Below, piece by piece: positions 24,421 through 33,076 of a DNA stretch of 64,000 nt. Below the pieces are notes generated by a model. It was not told the origin of the DNA, ran no database searches, and worked only from the letters and a program-made list of their open reading frames with translations. The position numbers and the translations under genes are program-made. Every line of letters begins with the position of its first letter. Position 1 is the stretch's first letter. This DNA is from Algibacter amylolyticus (GTDB lineage: Bacteria > Bacteroidota > Bacteroidia > Flavobacteriales > Flavobacteriaceae), in contig NZ_JACHGE010000003.1 in assembly GCF_014202225.1 (NCBI RefSeq), positions 383,233 to 447,232 on the forward strand, written 5' to 3'.

Positions 24421-25920
24421 ATGAGTTATTCGAAACCTAAGTTTAAAGAGAAGTATGGCAATTTTATTAACGGAAAATTTGTTGACCCAATTGGTGGGCA
24501 GTATTTTGAAAATACATCGCCAATTGATAATTCATTAATTGCTAAATACCCCCGATCTCAAAAAGAAGATGTAGAATTAGCTTTGGATGCTGCCAATGCC
24601 GCAAAAGAATCCTGGGGTAATACATCGGCAACAGAACGTGCTACCTTATTAAATAAAGTGGCTGATATTATAGAGGCTAATTTAGAGGGATTTGCATTGG
24701 TTGAAACTTGTGATAACGGTAAACCCATACGAGAAACTTTGAATGCCGATATTCCTTTGGCTGTAGACCACTGGCGTTACTTTGCTGCTTGCATCCGATC
24801 GGAAGAAGGTAGTGCTACTGAGTTAGACCAGCATACTTTATCTATGAATATTAAAGAACCTTTAGGGGTTGTTGGACAAATAATTCCGTGGAATTTCCCT
24901 TTACTAATGTTATCATGGAAATTACCGCCAGCTTTAGTTACTGGAAATTGTGTGGTTTTAAAACCTGCAGAACAAACACCATCGTCCGCCACATTACTTA
25001 TGGAAAAAATTGCAGATGTATTCCCTCCTGGTGTTGTAAATATTATACATGGTTTTGGACCCGAAGCAGGTAAACCATTAGCATCGAGCTCTAGAGTTGA
25101 TAAAGTAGCCTTTACAGGCGAAACCACAACAGGACAATTAATTATGCAATATGCATCAAAAAACCTTAACCCAGTAACTATGGAACTTGGTGGTAAATCG
25201 CCAAACGTGTTCTTTAATTCGGTTATGGATCATGACGATGCTTATTTAGATAAAGCTATTGAAGGCGCTGTTCTGTTTGCTTTTAATCAAGGAGAAGTGT
25301 GTACCTGCCCATCTAGAATTTTAGTGCAAGAAGATATTTACGATGCTTTTATGAAGCGTGTAATTGAACGAACAAATGCTATTATTCAAGACAATCCATA
25401 CGATGTAAATACAATGGTTGGTGCGCAAGCCTCTAACGATCAATACCAAAAAATACAATCGTACTTTAAAATTGGTAAAGAGGAAGGCGCAAAAGTATTA
25501 ACCGGAGGATCTGCTAATAAACTAGATGGTAATTTGGCAAACGGTTTTTATATTAAACCGACCTTATTAGAAGGTCATAATAAAATGCGAGTCTTTCAAG
25601 AAGAAATTTTTGGTCCTGTAGCCTGTGTTACAAAGTTTAAAGATGAAGCCGAAGCTATAGAAATTGCTAACGATACATTATACGGTCTTGGAGCTGGTGT
25701 TTGGACACGAGATGCACACCAACTTTATCAAATACCAAGAGCCATAAAAGCAGGTCGTGTTTGGGTAAACTGTTACCATGCATACCCAGCGCATGCACCT
25801 TTTGGAGGTTATAAAAAATCTGGTTTTGGTAGAGAAAACCATGTGATGATGCTTAACTATTATCGCCAAACAAAAAACATGTTGATTTCTTATGATAAAA
25901 ACAAATTAGGCTTTTTTTAG
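24421..25920 (+). CDS. NAD-dependent aldehyde dehydrogenase (ExaC/acetaldehyde type)
   Basis: 499-residue ALDH that oxidises aldehydes to acids, cytoplasmic. Catalytic Cys294 in 'FNQGEVCTCPSR', general base Glu255 in 'TMELGGKSPNV', Asn158 in 'IIPWNFPLLML', and the NAD motif 'FTGETTTG' are intact. The 'EVCTCPSR' pattern is shared by the Pseudomonas ExaC/AcoD-like group that handles acetaldehyde. This agrees with the following DUF779 gene and the divergent AraC regulator, an arrangement I know from ethanol/acetaldehyde metabolism loci. An intrinsic terminator-like hairpin lies between this gene and DUF779. Confidence 0.92.
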   Translation: MSYSKPKFKEKYGNFINGKFVDPIGGQYFENTSPIDNSLIAKYPRSQKEDVELALDAANAAKESWGNTSATERATLLNKVADIIEANLEGFALVETCDNGKPIRETLNADIPLAVDHWRYFAACIRSEEGSATELDQHTLSMNIKEPLGVVGQIIPWNFPLLMLSWKLPPALVTGNCVVLKPAEQTPSSATLLMEKIADVFPPGVVNIIHGFGPEAGKPLASSSRVDKVAFTGETTTGQLIMQYASKNLNPVTMELGGKSPNVFFNSVMDHDDAYLDKAIEGAVLFAFNQGEVCTCPSRILVQEDIYDAFMKRVIERTNAIIQDNPYDVNTMVGAQASNDQYQKIQSYFKIGKEEGAKVLTGGSANKLDGNLANGFYIKPTLLEGHNKMRVFQEEIFGPVACVTKFKDEAEAIEIANDTLYGLGAGVWTRDAHQLYQIPRAIKAGRVWVNCYHAYPAHAPFGGYKKSGFGRENHVMMLNYYRQTKNMLISYDKNKLGFF

Positions 25921-25940
25921 TAGAAACCAATTAATAGCAC

Positions 25941-25977
25941 AAAGGCTGGATTTATTTTAAAGATTCAGCCTTTTTAA
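25941..25977 (+). terminator. Hairpin between aldehyde dehydrogenase and DUF779 genes
   Basis: AAAGGCTG (25941-25948) pairs with CAGCCTTT (25966-25973), followed by TT. The stem is 8 bp with a 17-base partly pairing loop. It would act as a terminator or attenuate read-through into the DUF779 gene 12 bases later. Confidence 0.65.
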
Positions 25978-25989
25978 TATATTTAAATT

Positions 25990-26346
25990 ATGGAAAGAGT
26001 TGCAATAACAGAAAAGGCTAAAAAAGTATTAGATACATTAAAATCGAAACATGGCGAATTAATTTTTCATCAAAGTGGTGGCTGTTGTGATGGTTCTGCG
26101 CCCATGCTATTTGAAAAATATGATATGTATTTAGATGAAAGCGATATCCTTTTAGGCACCGTACATGGTGTTAATTTTTATATGAATCAAGACCAATTTG
26201 AATATTGGAAACACACCCATTTAACTGTTGATGTAACAGAAGGTCGTGGTGCTAGTTTTTCGTTAGAAATACCTTTAGGATTGCGCTTTTTAATACACTC
26301 CAGACTTTTAACAGATGAAGAAAACGAGGTATTAAACCCTAAATAA
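25990..26346 (+). CDS. DUF779 family protein
   Basis: 118-residue protein of unknown biochemical function; DUF779 members very often sit next to ExaC-type aldehyde dehydrogenases, as here. The motif 'FHQSGGCCDGSAPML' holds adjacent cysteines 32 and 33, and 'YWKHTHLTVDVTEGRGASFSLE' with 'LRFLIHSRLL' completes the family pattern. The vicinal Cys pair suggests metal or disulfide chemistry, perhaps an accessory or sensor for the dehydrogenase, but that is inference. It is probably expressed with the dehydrogenase, subject to the hairpin between them. The downstream gene is convergent. Confidence 0.86.
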   Translation: MERVAITEKAKKVLDTLKSKHGELIFHQSGGCCDGSAPMLFEKYDMYLDESDILLGTVHGVNFYMNQDQFEYWKHTHLTVDVTEGRGASFSLEIPLGLRFLIHSRLLTDEENEVLNPK

Positions 26347-26357
26347 CGCCTTGTTTA

Positions 26358-28430
26358 TTAATCTAATAACTCAGGGTTATTAAGTATCAATTCTATCTTT
26401 TTAATAATAACCGTAATCTGGTCTAATTGCGATTCAATATTTCTAAAAAAGAGGCTAATATCTCTGTTTACCCAACTTTCCGATATTACTCGTGCTCCTA
26501 AACTTATTCGTAATACAGCACTTTGCACGCCATTAGTATATTTAACGTTTACAGCCTGCCCAATATGACACTTCTGTGCAGCCAATCTAAATGTTTCAAT
26601 AGGAGTGCCTTCAAAATGTTGTGAAATATCGGAGTTTAGCAACTTGTATAGCTTTTTTACCTGATCGACAGTCAAAGGATCTTCATTTTTAAGAATAAAA
26701 AACGGGAATATGCTACGCATATTTCGAATTCCAAACTCCTTATTATCGTAAGTATTTGCGCGGGTTACAGTACTGTAAACTGGCTGTAAAAACGGAGCGT
26801 CGTTTATCGAGTCTTCAACAAAATTGCAAAACATTTCAATACCCATATTTCTATACAGGATTGGTGTTTTAAAATAACGTTCCATTTCTACCATAGCGGC
26901 ATTCCATCGCATGTAAGAACCATAATTAAAACCATCGGATAAATCTTTTGAACAAATCCAAGATGTTGGCCAATCGGAAGCATTAAAATATTGCACTAAA
27001 CCTTTTGGTAATTTACTTTTTACACAATCGATTAGTTTACTAACGCGTTCTGGAAAAATTAAGGCTCCTGAATAAGGAGGTCCTGTAAAGAACTTACTAC
27101 CAGTAATACTAACAATATATCCGTTTTTTAAATAATTTTGAATATCAGATGGATCTAATCGTAATTGTGCGGCATCAATAATAACTTGCATGGATAAATC
27201 CTTTATGCTTTTTAAATCCTGCATCATTTTTTTACTTGGCGATTGATAACCTAGTTTTGAATGATCCATAACATGTAACACCACATGGCGCCCCAATTTA
27301 TTAGTATCTGATATAGCTGTAAACACTTCTTTGTCTAAAGCTTCAGTGGACTTTAATTGCCCTTTTTCATCTCTAAACGGAATTTTAATTAAATCGACAT
27401 CCCTAAAGCCTTCCATTTGTTCGCCTTTGGTAATAGGAAAATTTAATGCGGTATTATTTTCGAAATGACATCCTTTTAATGCAGCTGACACGCCACTACC
27501 CGTCTCGTCTGATGCTACTAAAACATGAGTAATTTCCTTATCGGTAATAATTTGGGTAATGGCCGCTATTTGTAAAGAAGAATCTGTTCCCGATGGCGAA
27601 AAAATAATTTCGCAAGCTTCGTTTAGTTTAAAAATTTTTCTAAGATTGGTTTTTAGTAACTCCGAAAAATCGGTAGTACTAGTTTCAAATCCATTTTTAA
27701 GACTGTTTTTTATTAAAATACTTCTAGTCTTATCCGTTTTATCGAATGCAAAATTAGAAACACTAGTTGCTGTAGACGATGCAAATGTAAAGGCATCTGG
27801 TCTTGGAAACGGTCGACAACCATACTTATTTAACAATTCAACTTCATCTATATTTAATCTAAAATCGCCACCTGCCATTAATAGATATTCGGTAGGTTTT
27901 GCTAAATTTTCAACAATAGGTTTCCAAGATTCTTTAAATACTTTATTGCCGCTTGTTAACCCATGAAATGCTTGTAACTCCTTACTCTTCAGTAAAAAAT
28001 CAACATCGATAGTGCTATCGTTTTTAATTAAATTAATCAGAAAATAATCAAGGTTTTGTAATTTTTCTTTATCTTCTTTAGGTAATAGTTGGTAAAAAAT
28101 ACGAGTAACTTCAAAGGCTGCTACGTCGCATAAAGCGATATCGTCTTTTTTATTTTCTAAGGCCTTATACCAAAGCTGCCATTCTATACCATACCTTAAA
28201 TATACTAAGGCTAAAACAGGATTTCTTAAATATAACTCCCCTATTATAATAGATTTGTTAGGTACAATTTTAAACACATTTGGTACACTAGTAGAAGTAA
28301 TAATTTGAATGTTATTTATTTTAGGTACCGTATTAAACCTTTTTAATACATGTACGAGATAATTAACATTTTCTTTTTCAAATAAAGATGTTCTTTTATA
28401 TTGATCCTCAATAAGTATATTATTCGTCAT
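26358..28430 (-). CDS. Large PLP-dependent fold-type-I enzyme of unknown reaction
   Basis: 690 residues from the ATG at 28430 (a GTG two codons upstream is not preferred). Residues ~1-200 are unlike any domain I recognise. From ~205 a fold-type-I PLP domain is visible: 'IIFSPSGTDSSLQIAAI' (phosphate/cofactor loop, 276-291), 'VIIDAAQLRLDP' with Asp419 for the pyridine nitrogen, and 'SITGSKFFTGPPYSGALIF' with Lys446 as the likely Schiff-base lysine. This resembles class V aminotransferases and cysteine desulfurase-like proteins, but is about 300 residues longer. There are no signal peptide or membrane segments. It is a single gene with no pathway neighbours, so substrate and reaction are unknown. 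A PLP role is well supported; anything beyond is open. Confidence 0.75.
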   Translation of the reverse strand: MTNNILIEDQYKRTSLFEKENVNYLVHVLKRFNTVPKINNIQIITSTSVPNVFKIVPNKSIIIGELYLRNPVLALVYLRYGIEWQLWYKALENKKDDIALCDVAAFEVTRIFYQLLPKEDKEKLQNLDYFLINLIKNDSTIDVDFLLKSKELQAFHGLTSGNKVFKESWKPIVENLAKPTEYLLMAGGDFRLNIDEVELLNKYGCRPFPRPDAFTFASSTATSVSNFAFDKTDKTRSILIKNSLKNGFETSTTDFSELLKTNLRKIFKLNEACEIIFSPSGTDSSLQIAAITQIITDKEITHVLVASDETGSGVSAALKGCHFENNTALNFPITKGEQMEGFRDVDLIKIPFRDEKGQLKSTEALDKEVFTAISDTNKLGRHVVLHVMDHSKLGYQSPSKKMMQDLKSIKDLSMQVIIDAAQLRLDPSDIQNYLKNGYIVSITGSKFFTGPPYSGALIFPERVSKLIDCVKSKLPKGLVQYFNASDWPTSWICSKDLSDGFNYGSYMRWNAAMVEMERYFKTPILYRNMGIEMFCNFVEDSINDAPFLQPVYSTVTRANTYDNKEFGIRNMRSIFPFFILKNEDPLTVDQVKKLYKLLNSDISQHFEGTPIETFRLAAQKCHIGQAVNVKYTNGVQSAVLRISLGARVISESWVNRDISLFFRNIESQLDQITVIIKKIELILNNPELLD

Positions 28431-28733
28431 AAGCACTTTTATTTAAAACCTTCTAAGTTATTGTGTTACTTTAAACAGTTGTTTACTAATAAAATAACAG
28501 AAATAGTCATTGATTTTAAGATTATCATAAAACTATATGTTACAATTTAATAATTAAACCTCTAATATTTAGAAAGTATTTAAATTTTTTAAACCGCACG
28601 AAAATAAGGTACTTAAACTAAAAGTTTCTAAAATATTTCCTAAAGTTTAATGATGAGCAAAATTTAATATCCTTGTAATTCGTTTTACAGGTATTTAAAC
28701 GAAAGCTCCTAACTTTAACAAACCTTTTTATCC

Positions 28734-28746
28734 TTCCGCGAAAGCG
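28734..28746. repeat. REP-like word TTCCGCGAAAGCG, copy 2
   Basis: Identical to the copies at 23280 and 54323. It is located 18 bases before the -7-like box of the gcvT unit, so it overlaps the expected -33 region. Confidence 0.6.
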
Positions 28747-28763
28747 TTAATATAAATTTTCAA

Positions 28764-28771
28764 TACATTTG
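28764..28771 (+). promoter_or_regulatory. Putative -7 box for the gcvT unit
   Basis: TACATTTG matches TAnnTTTG, 11 bases before the ATG at 28783. The short distance implies a very short 5' leader. Confidence 0.45.
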
Positions 28772-28782
28772 TTTTTATAACT

Positions 28783-28935
28783 ATGGAAGACATTTTAATT
28801 GGAATAATTAAATTTTTCGGAAATACAATCGAAGATATTGTTACCGGTTTTAAAAGGAAGAAAGCTTTATTATCGGGATTTATTATTTTATTAATTTGCT
28901 TAATTATTGTTTATTTTTTGACTAAAGATTTTTAA
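28783..28935 (+). CDS. Small membrane protein upstream of gcvT
   Basis: A 50-codon frame, too short for many gene callers. It begins MEDILIGIIKFFGNTIEDIV, followed by a basic stretch GFKRKKA and one strong membrane helix (LLSGFIILLICLIIVYFL, ~31-48). It ends at 28935 and gcvT starts at 28936 with no gap, and a promoter-like box lies directly upstream. That arrangement, plus normal codon use, supports it being translated. The function is unknown; an N-in, single-span inner-membrane protein is the simplest reading. Confidence 0.6.
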   Translation: MEDILIGIIKFFGNTIEDIVTGFKRKKALLSGFIILLICLIIVYFLTKDF

Positions 28936-30015
28936 ATGAAAAACACAGCCTTAACAGAAACTCACAAAGCGCTAGGAGCGAAAATAGTCCCTTTTGCAGG
29001 ATACAATATGCCTGTACAATATGAAGGTGTAAATGCCGAACATGAAACCGTACGTAATAGTGTTGGCGTATTTGATGTATCGCACATGGGTGAGTTTTTA
29101 ATTGAAGGTGCACATGCGCTTGATTTAATACAGAAAGTATCGAGTAATGATGCTTCTAAATTAACTATTGGTAAAGCACAATATAGCTGTATGCCTAATG
29201 AAGATGGCGGTATTGTTGACGATTTAATTATTTATAAAATTAAAGACGATGCGTATTTACTAGTTGTAAATGCGAGTAATATAGAAAAGGATTGGAACTG
29301 GATTAGGTCTAAAAATGATATTGGTGCAACCATGCGCGATTTAAGTGAAGATTACTCTTTACTTGCAATTCAAGGTCCAAAAGCTATTGAAGCCATGCAA
29401 AGCCTTACCAGTCATGATTTATCCGCCATTAAGTTTTATAACTTTATTGTAGGTGATTTTGCGGGTATCGAACATGTTATAATTTCGGCAACGGGTTATA
29501 CTGGTAGCGGTGGTTTTGAAATTTATTGTAAAAACAACGAAGTAAAACAAGTTTGGGATAAGGTTTTAGAAGCAGGTGCCGATTTTGGCATTAAGCCTAT
29601 TGGACTTGCGGCACGCGATACACTCCGTTTAGAAATGGGGTATTGCCTTTACGGAAATGATATAGATGACACCACTTCGCCTATTGAAGCAGGTTTAGGA
29701 TGGATTACTAAATTCACTAAAGATTTTACAAACTCTGAAGCTTTAAAGGCCGAAAAAGAACGAGGTACCGAACGTAAACTTATTGCGTTTCAATTGGAAG
29801 AACGTGGCATACCACGCCAAGGTTACGATATTGTTGATGGCCAAGGAAAAACTATTGGTGTTGTAACTTCAGGAACCATGAGTCCGTCGTTAGGAAAAGG
29901 CATTGGCTTAGGTTATGTTCCTACTGTTTTTGCCGATGTAAATAGTAAAATAAATATACAAATACGTAAAAACGCTGTTCCTGCCACGGTCGTTAAATTG
30001 CCGTTCTACAAATAA
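28936..30015 (+). CDS. gcvT: Aminomethyltransferase, glycine cleavage T protein
   Basis: T protein of the glycine cleavage system: transfers the methylene group from the aminomethyl-lipoyl H protein to tetrahydrofolate, releasing ammonia. 359 residues, a normal length. Visible blocks: '[36 protein letters not shown]' in outline at the N-terminus, '[14 protein letters not shown]', '[21 protein letters not shown]', and the C-terminal barrel '[21 protein letters not shown]'. The P and H proteins are not in the window, as is usual in Bacteroidota where gcv genes are scattered. It starts directly at the stop of a small membrane protein gene, and glsA follows four bases later. Confidence 0.95.
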   Translation: MKNTALTETHKALGAKIVPFAGYNMPVQYEGVNAEHETVRNSVGVFDVSHMGEFLIEGAHALDLIQKVSSNDASKLTIGKAQYSCMPNEDGGIVDDLIIYKIKDDAYLLVVNASNIEKDWNWIRSKNDIGATMRDLSEDYSLLAIQGPKAIEAMQSLTSHDLSAIKFYNFIVGDFAGIEHVIISATGYTGSGGFEIYCKNNEVKQVWDKVLEAGADFGIKPIGLAARDTLRLEMGYCLYGNDIDDTTSPIEAGLGWITKFTKDFTNSEALKAEKERGTERKLIAFQLEERGIPRQGYDIVDGQGKTIGVVTSGTMSPSLGKGIGLGYVPTVFADVNSKINIQIRKNAVPATVVKLPFYK

Positions 30016-30019
30016 TTAT

Positions 30020-30934
30020 ATGACAGATTTTCAAGCCGTATTAAACAGCATTTATCAGGATGCTATTCAAGCTACTGATAAAGGTGTTGTAGCCTCTTAC
30101 ATTCCAGAATTAGCGCACGTAAACAAGGAAAACTTTGCTATTCAATTACGAACAGCTACAGGCGAATGTTATGGCGTTGGCGATTATAATAAACTGTTTT
30201 CTATACAAAGTATATCGAAAGTTTTAGCCTTATCCAAGGCCATGTCACTTATTGGAGAAGATATATGGAAACGTGTCGATGTAGAGCCATCTGGACACCC
30301 ATTTAACCAATTGGCTTTATTAGAAATTGAAAATGGTATTCCTAGAAATCCGTTTATAAATTCTGGGGCTATTGTAATTGCAGATATTTTGGTATCTCAT
30401 TTAAAAAACCCAAAGGAAGATTTTTTAAATTATGTACGAGAACTAGCTGGCGATGCTTCTATTAATTATAATATTGATGTAGCGCTATCGGAGCAATCTA
30501 CAGGGTTTAAAAATTTTGCAGCAGCCAATCTTTTAAAATCATTCAAAAACTTAAATAATCCGGTCGATGTTGTATTAGATTTCTATTTCTATCAATGCTC
30601 AATAGAAATGACATGCAGCCAATTATCAAACACTTTTTACCTCTTTGCAAATAATGGTAAATGTTTACAGAATAAACTACATATTACCGACAGGCAAGTA
30701 AAACGTGTAAACGCTTTAATGCTTACTTGTGGATTTTACGACGAAGCTGGAGAGTTTGCTTTCGAGGTAGGTTTACCCGGAAAAAGCGGTGTTGGTGGTG
30801 GCATTGTAGCCCTTTTACCAGACCATTTTGTAATTACAACGTGGTCGCCTGGTCTTAACAAGAAAGGAAATTCTAAACTTGGCATGCAAGCTCTAGAGCA
30901 ATTTACGACTAAAACTAAGCAGTCCATTTTTTAG
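30020..30934 (+). CDS. glsA: Glutaminase
   Basis: Hydrolyses glutamine to glutamate and ammonia; serine beta-lactamase-like fold. The catalytic SxxK pair is Ser64/Lys67 in 'FSIQSISKVLALS'. 'GHPFNQLALLEIENGIPRNPFINSGAI' and 'GLPGKSGVGGGIVALLP' are diagnostic of the GlsA family. The length of 304 residues is typical and there is no STAS or ankyrin extension. It begins four bases after gcvT, so it is probably co-transcribed. The following reductase gene starts 27 bases downstream, suggesting the unit continues. Confidence 0.95.
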   Translation: MTDFQAVLNSIYQDAIQATDKGVVASYIPELAHVNKENFAIQLRTATGECYGVGDYNKLFSIQSISKVLALSKAMSLIGEDIWKRVDVEPSGHPFNQLALLEIENGIPRNPFINSGAIVIADILVSHLKNPKEDFLNYVRELAGDASINYNIDVALSEQSTGFKNFAAANLLKSFKNLNNPVDVVLDFYFYQCSIEMTCSQLSNTFYLFANNGKCLQNKLHITDRQVKRVNALMLTCGFYDEAGEFAFEVGLPGKSGVGGGIVALLPDHFVITTWSPGLNKKGNSKLGMQALEQFTTKTKQSIF

Positions 30935-30961
30935 TACATCTTCATTGGTGAAATTTGATAC

Positions 30962-31795
30962 ATGATAAAGCGAGAAGGTAAACATAGAATACTAATAATA
31001 GGCGGAAGCGGGTTTTTAGGAAACTCGATTTACAAAGAGCTCTACCCCTATTTTAGAACCTTTGGAACCTATAATACTGCAAATAATCCATTTGAAAAAA
31101 ACCATCAATTTTTTCAATATAATATTGAAGAAGATGACATTTACGAAATACTCGACATTGTAAAACCTACTATTATTATTTCTGCTTTACGTGGGGATTT
31201 TTCTAAGCAAGTATTAATGCATCAACATCTTGCAGAATATGTACTAATTCATGGTGTAAAAATTATTTTCATTTCATCTGCCAACGTTTTCGATGCTTAT
31301 ATAAAATACCCAAGTTTCGAATACGATAAAACATACAGTAATAGCGTTTATGGGCATTTCAAAATAAAAATTGAAAACATGCTATTACGTTTACCTAAAA
31401 AACAAGTCGTTATTTTAAGGTTACCTATGGTATTTGGGGCGCATTCTCCGAGAGTGCAAGACATTATTAAGCTTACCAACGAAAAGGAACCTATTGAGGT
31501 TTTTCCTAATTTAATAATGAATGTTACTACGGCATCGAAAATTACACAACAAATTCATTATATCATTAACCGAAATAAATTTGGTATTTACCATCTAGGA
31601 AGTAACGATTTGGTACATCATGAAGATTTTATAAAAGAAATAGTAAACTCTTTAGAACTCCTAAGTCAACCTATTTACAAAAGGGTTTATACCACAAATG
31701 ACGATAGGTATTTAGCTGTTTTACCCAAATTCAACACGCTACCAAAACATTTACAAATTAAGAGTGACGATATTCTAACAGATTTAAAAATATAG
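30962..31795 (+). CDS. NAD-dependent sugar epimerase/reductase (RmlD-like SDR)
   Basis: 277-residue extended short-chain dehydrogenase. The nucleotide motif is 'ILIIGGSGFLGNSIYKEL' (GxxGxxG), and the catalytic tyrosine and lysine are in 'NSVYGHFKIKIE' (YxxxK). It resembles dTDP-4-dehydrorhamnose reductase-like proteins, which is not enough to name the substrate. 'VVILRLPMVFGAHSPR' is the usual substrate-binding strand. It follows glsA by 27 bp and precedes the pterin dehydratase gene by 34 bp, all on the plus strand; no sugar-synthesis genes are adjacent, so the role is unclear. Confidence 0.8.
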   Translation: MIKREGKHRILIIGGSGFLGNSIYKELYPYFRTFGTYNTANNPFEKNHQFFQYNIEEDDIYEILDIVKPTIIISALRGDFSKQVLMHQHLAEYVLIHGVKIIFISSANVFDAYIKYPSFEYDKTYSNSVYGHFKIKIENMLLRLPKKQVVILRLPMVFGAHSPRVQDIIKLTNEKEPIEVFPNLIMNVTTASKITQQIHYIINRNKFGIYHLGSNDLVHHEDFIKEIVNSLELLSQPIYKRVYTTNDDRYLAVLPKFNTLPKHLQIKSDDILTDLKI

Positions 31796-31829
31796 TTTAT
31801 TTTTAATAAGAATTACTAAAACCATAAGT

Positions 31830-32123
31830 ATGAATAAACTATCAGACGACGATATAGAGAAAAAATTACTTCGATTTCCAGATTGGGAATACTACGATAA
31901 TGCCTTACACGGCGAATTCGAATTCGAAAACTTTAAAGATTGCTTTAGTGCTATGAGCCGAATCGCTTTTGAGTGCGAAGCTTTAAACCATCATCCCAAT
32001 TGGAGCAACACATATAACGTACTTACCATATCGTTATCAACTCACGATGCCGATGGTGTTACTAATAAAGATTTTTTATTAGCCGAAGCTATAGAGAACA
32101 TTGTGGAACCAGATGAAGAATAA
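31830..32123 (+). CDS. 4a-hydroxytetrahydrobiopterin dehydratase (PCD/DCoH)
   Basis: 97-residue pterin-4a-carbinolamine dehydratase, which regenerates pterin cofactor after aromatic amino acid hydroxylation. The signature 'FECEALNHHPNWSNTYN' carries the His-His-Pro and Trp residues of the active site, and 'LSTHDADGVTNKDFLLAEAIENI' gives the conserved Thr-His-x-x-x-Gly-Val/Leu-Thr end. No phenylalanine hydroxylase gene is in the window. Its end is 156 bp before yebC. The start ATG at 31830 follows the reductase gene by 34 bp. Confidence 0.92.
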   Translation: MNKLSDDDIEKKLLRFPDWEYYDNALHGEFEFENFKDCFSAMSRIAFECEALNHHPNWSNTYNVLTISLSTHDADGVTNKDFLLAEAIENIVEPDEE

Positions 32124-32201
32124 AGTAACTGGCAACTCTAAACACTAGTTAGTAAATTAAACTTTATAAACATTTAAAGGAGCTCAATTAGTAGATTTTT
32201 T

Positions 32202-32209
32202 TAAATTTG
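32202..32209 (+). promoter_or_regulatory. Putative -7 box for yebC
   Basis: TAAATTTG matches TAnnTTTG, 70 bases before the ATG at 32280, implying a 60-65-base 5' leader. Confidence 0.35.
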
Positions 32210-32279
32210 CTACATTGAAAATTTTAAATGAACTTAAATAGTTCTGATTCGTCGGAAATAAAAAATAACTTATATTATT

Positions 32280-32999
32280 ATGGGAAGAGCTTTCGAGTTT
32301 AGAAAAGCAAGGAAAATGAAACGTTGGTCTGCTATGAGCAAAGCCTTTACACGTATTGGTAAAGATATTGTAATGGCTGTAAAGGAGGGTGGCCCAGATC
32401 CGGATAGTAACTCGCGTTTAAGAGCAGTTATACAGAATGCGAAATCTGTAAACATGCCAAAAGACAACGTTGAGCGCGCTATAAAAAAAGCAAGTGAAAA
32501 AGGTCAAGGTGATTATAAAGAGGTTATTTTTGAAGGCTATGCACCACATGGTATTGCAATTTTAGTTGAAACAGCCACCGATAATAATACAAGAACCGTT
32601 GCCAATGTGCGTAGTTATTTTAATAAGTGCGATGGTAGTTTAGGAACTTCGGGCTCAGTGGTATTTATGTTCGACCATACTTGTAATTTCCGAATTAATG
32701 CCGAAGGATTAGACCCTGAAGAATTAGAACTAGAATTTATAGATTTTGGTGCCGAAGAGGTTTTTGCAGACGACGATGGCATTTTAATATATGCACCTTT
32801 TGAAAGCTTTGGAGCTATTCAAGCCGAATTAGAATCTAGAGAGATTGAAATATTATCTTCTGGGTTTGAGCGCATACCGCAAGTCACAAAACCATTAAAT
32901 GCAGAACAAGCAGCAGATGTTGAGAAACTGCTTGAAAAACTTGAAGAAGATGACGATGTACAGAATGTATATCACACCATGGAAGAAACAACAGAGTAA
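32280..32999 (+). CDS. yebC: YebC/PmpR-family translation/transcription factor
   Basis: 239 residues; the family was long called transcriptional regulators and more recently linked to translation of proline-rich stretches. 'GRAFEFRKARKMKRWSAMSKAFTRIGKDI' is a flavobacterial form of the conserved N-terminal block, followed by 'GGPDPDSNSRLRAVIQNAKSVNMPKDNVERAIKKA' in outline, the most conserved stretch, and 'ATDNNTRTVANVRSYFNK'. The C-terminal acidic segment (EKLEEDDDVQNVYHTM) is typical. It is monocistronic with a promoter-like box upstream and a clear terminator downstream. Confidence 0.93.
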   Translation: MGRAFEFRKARKMKRWSAMSKAFTRIGKDIVMAVKEGGPDPDSNSRLRAVIQNAKSVNMPKDNVERAIKKASEKGQGDYKEVIFEGYAPHGIAILVETATDNNTRTVANVRSYFNKCDGSLGTSGSVVFMFDHTCNFRINAEGLDPEELELEFIDFGAEEVFADDDGILIYAPFESFGAIQAELESREIEILSSGFERIPQVTKPLNAEQAADVEKLLEKLEEDDDVQNVYHTMEETTE

Positions 33000-33020
33000 A
33001 TTAAATTATAAAGTAATTAA

Positions 33021-33048
33021 AAAGAGAACTAATCGGTTCTCTTTTTTT
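33021..33048 (+). terminator. Intrinsic terminator after yebC
   Basis: AAAGAGAAC (33021-33029), loop TAATCG, GTTCTCTTT (33036-33044), then more T. A 9-bp stem 21 bases after the stop. Confidence 0.85.
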
Positions 33049-33076
33049 AATTTCTAAATTATCAAATTATCAAATT

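Larger units (their letters stand above)
28431..28782. other. 352-bp divergent intergenic region
   Basis: Separates the minus-strand PLP enzyme from the plus-strand small membrane protein-gcvT unit. It is very AT-rich and holds one copy of the REP-like word (28734-28746) and a promoter-like TACATTTG (28764-28771). I see no reading frame, RNA gene or glycine riboswitch-like core, although gcvT lies downstream. Confidence 0.5.

Noticed and set aside
28431..28782. Glycine riboswitch before gcvT
   Set aside because: I see no paired conserved cores; the region is AT-rich with only the REP-like word and a promoter-like box.
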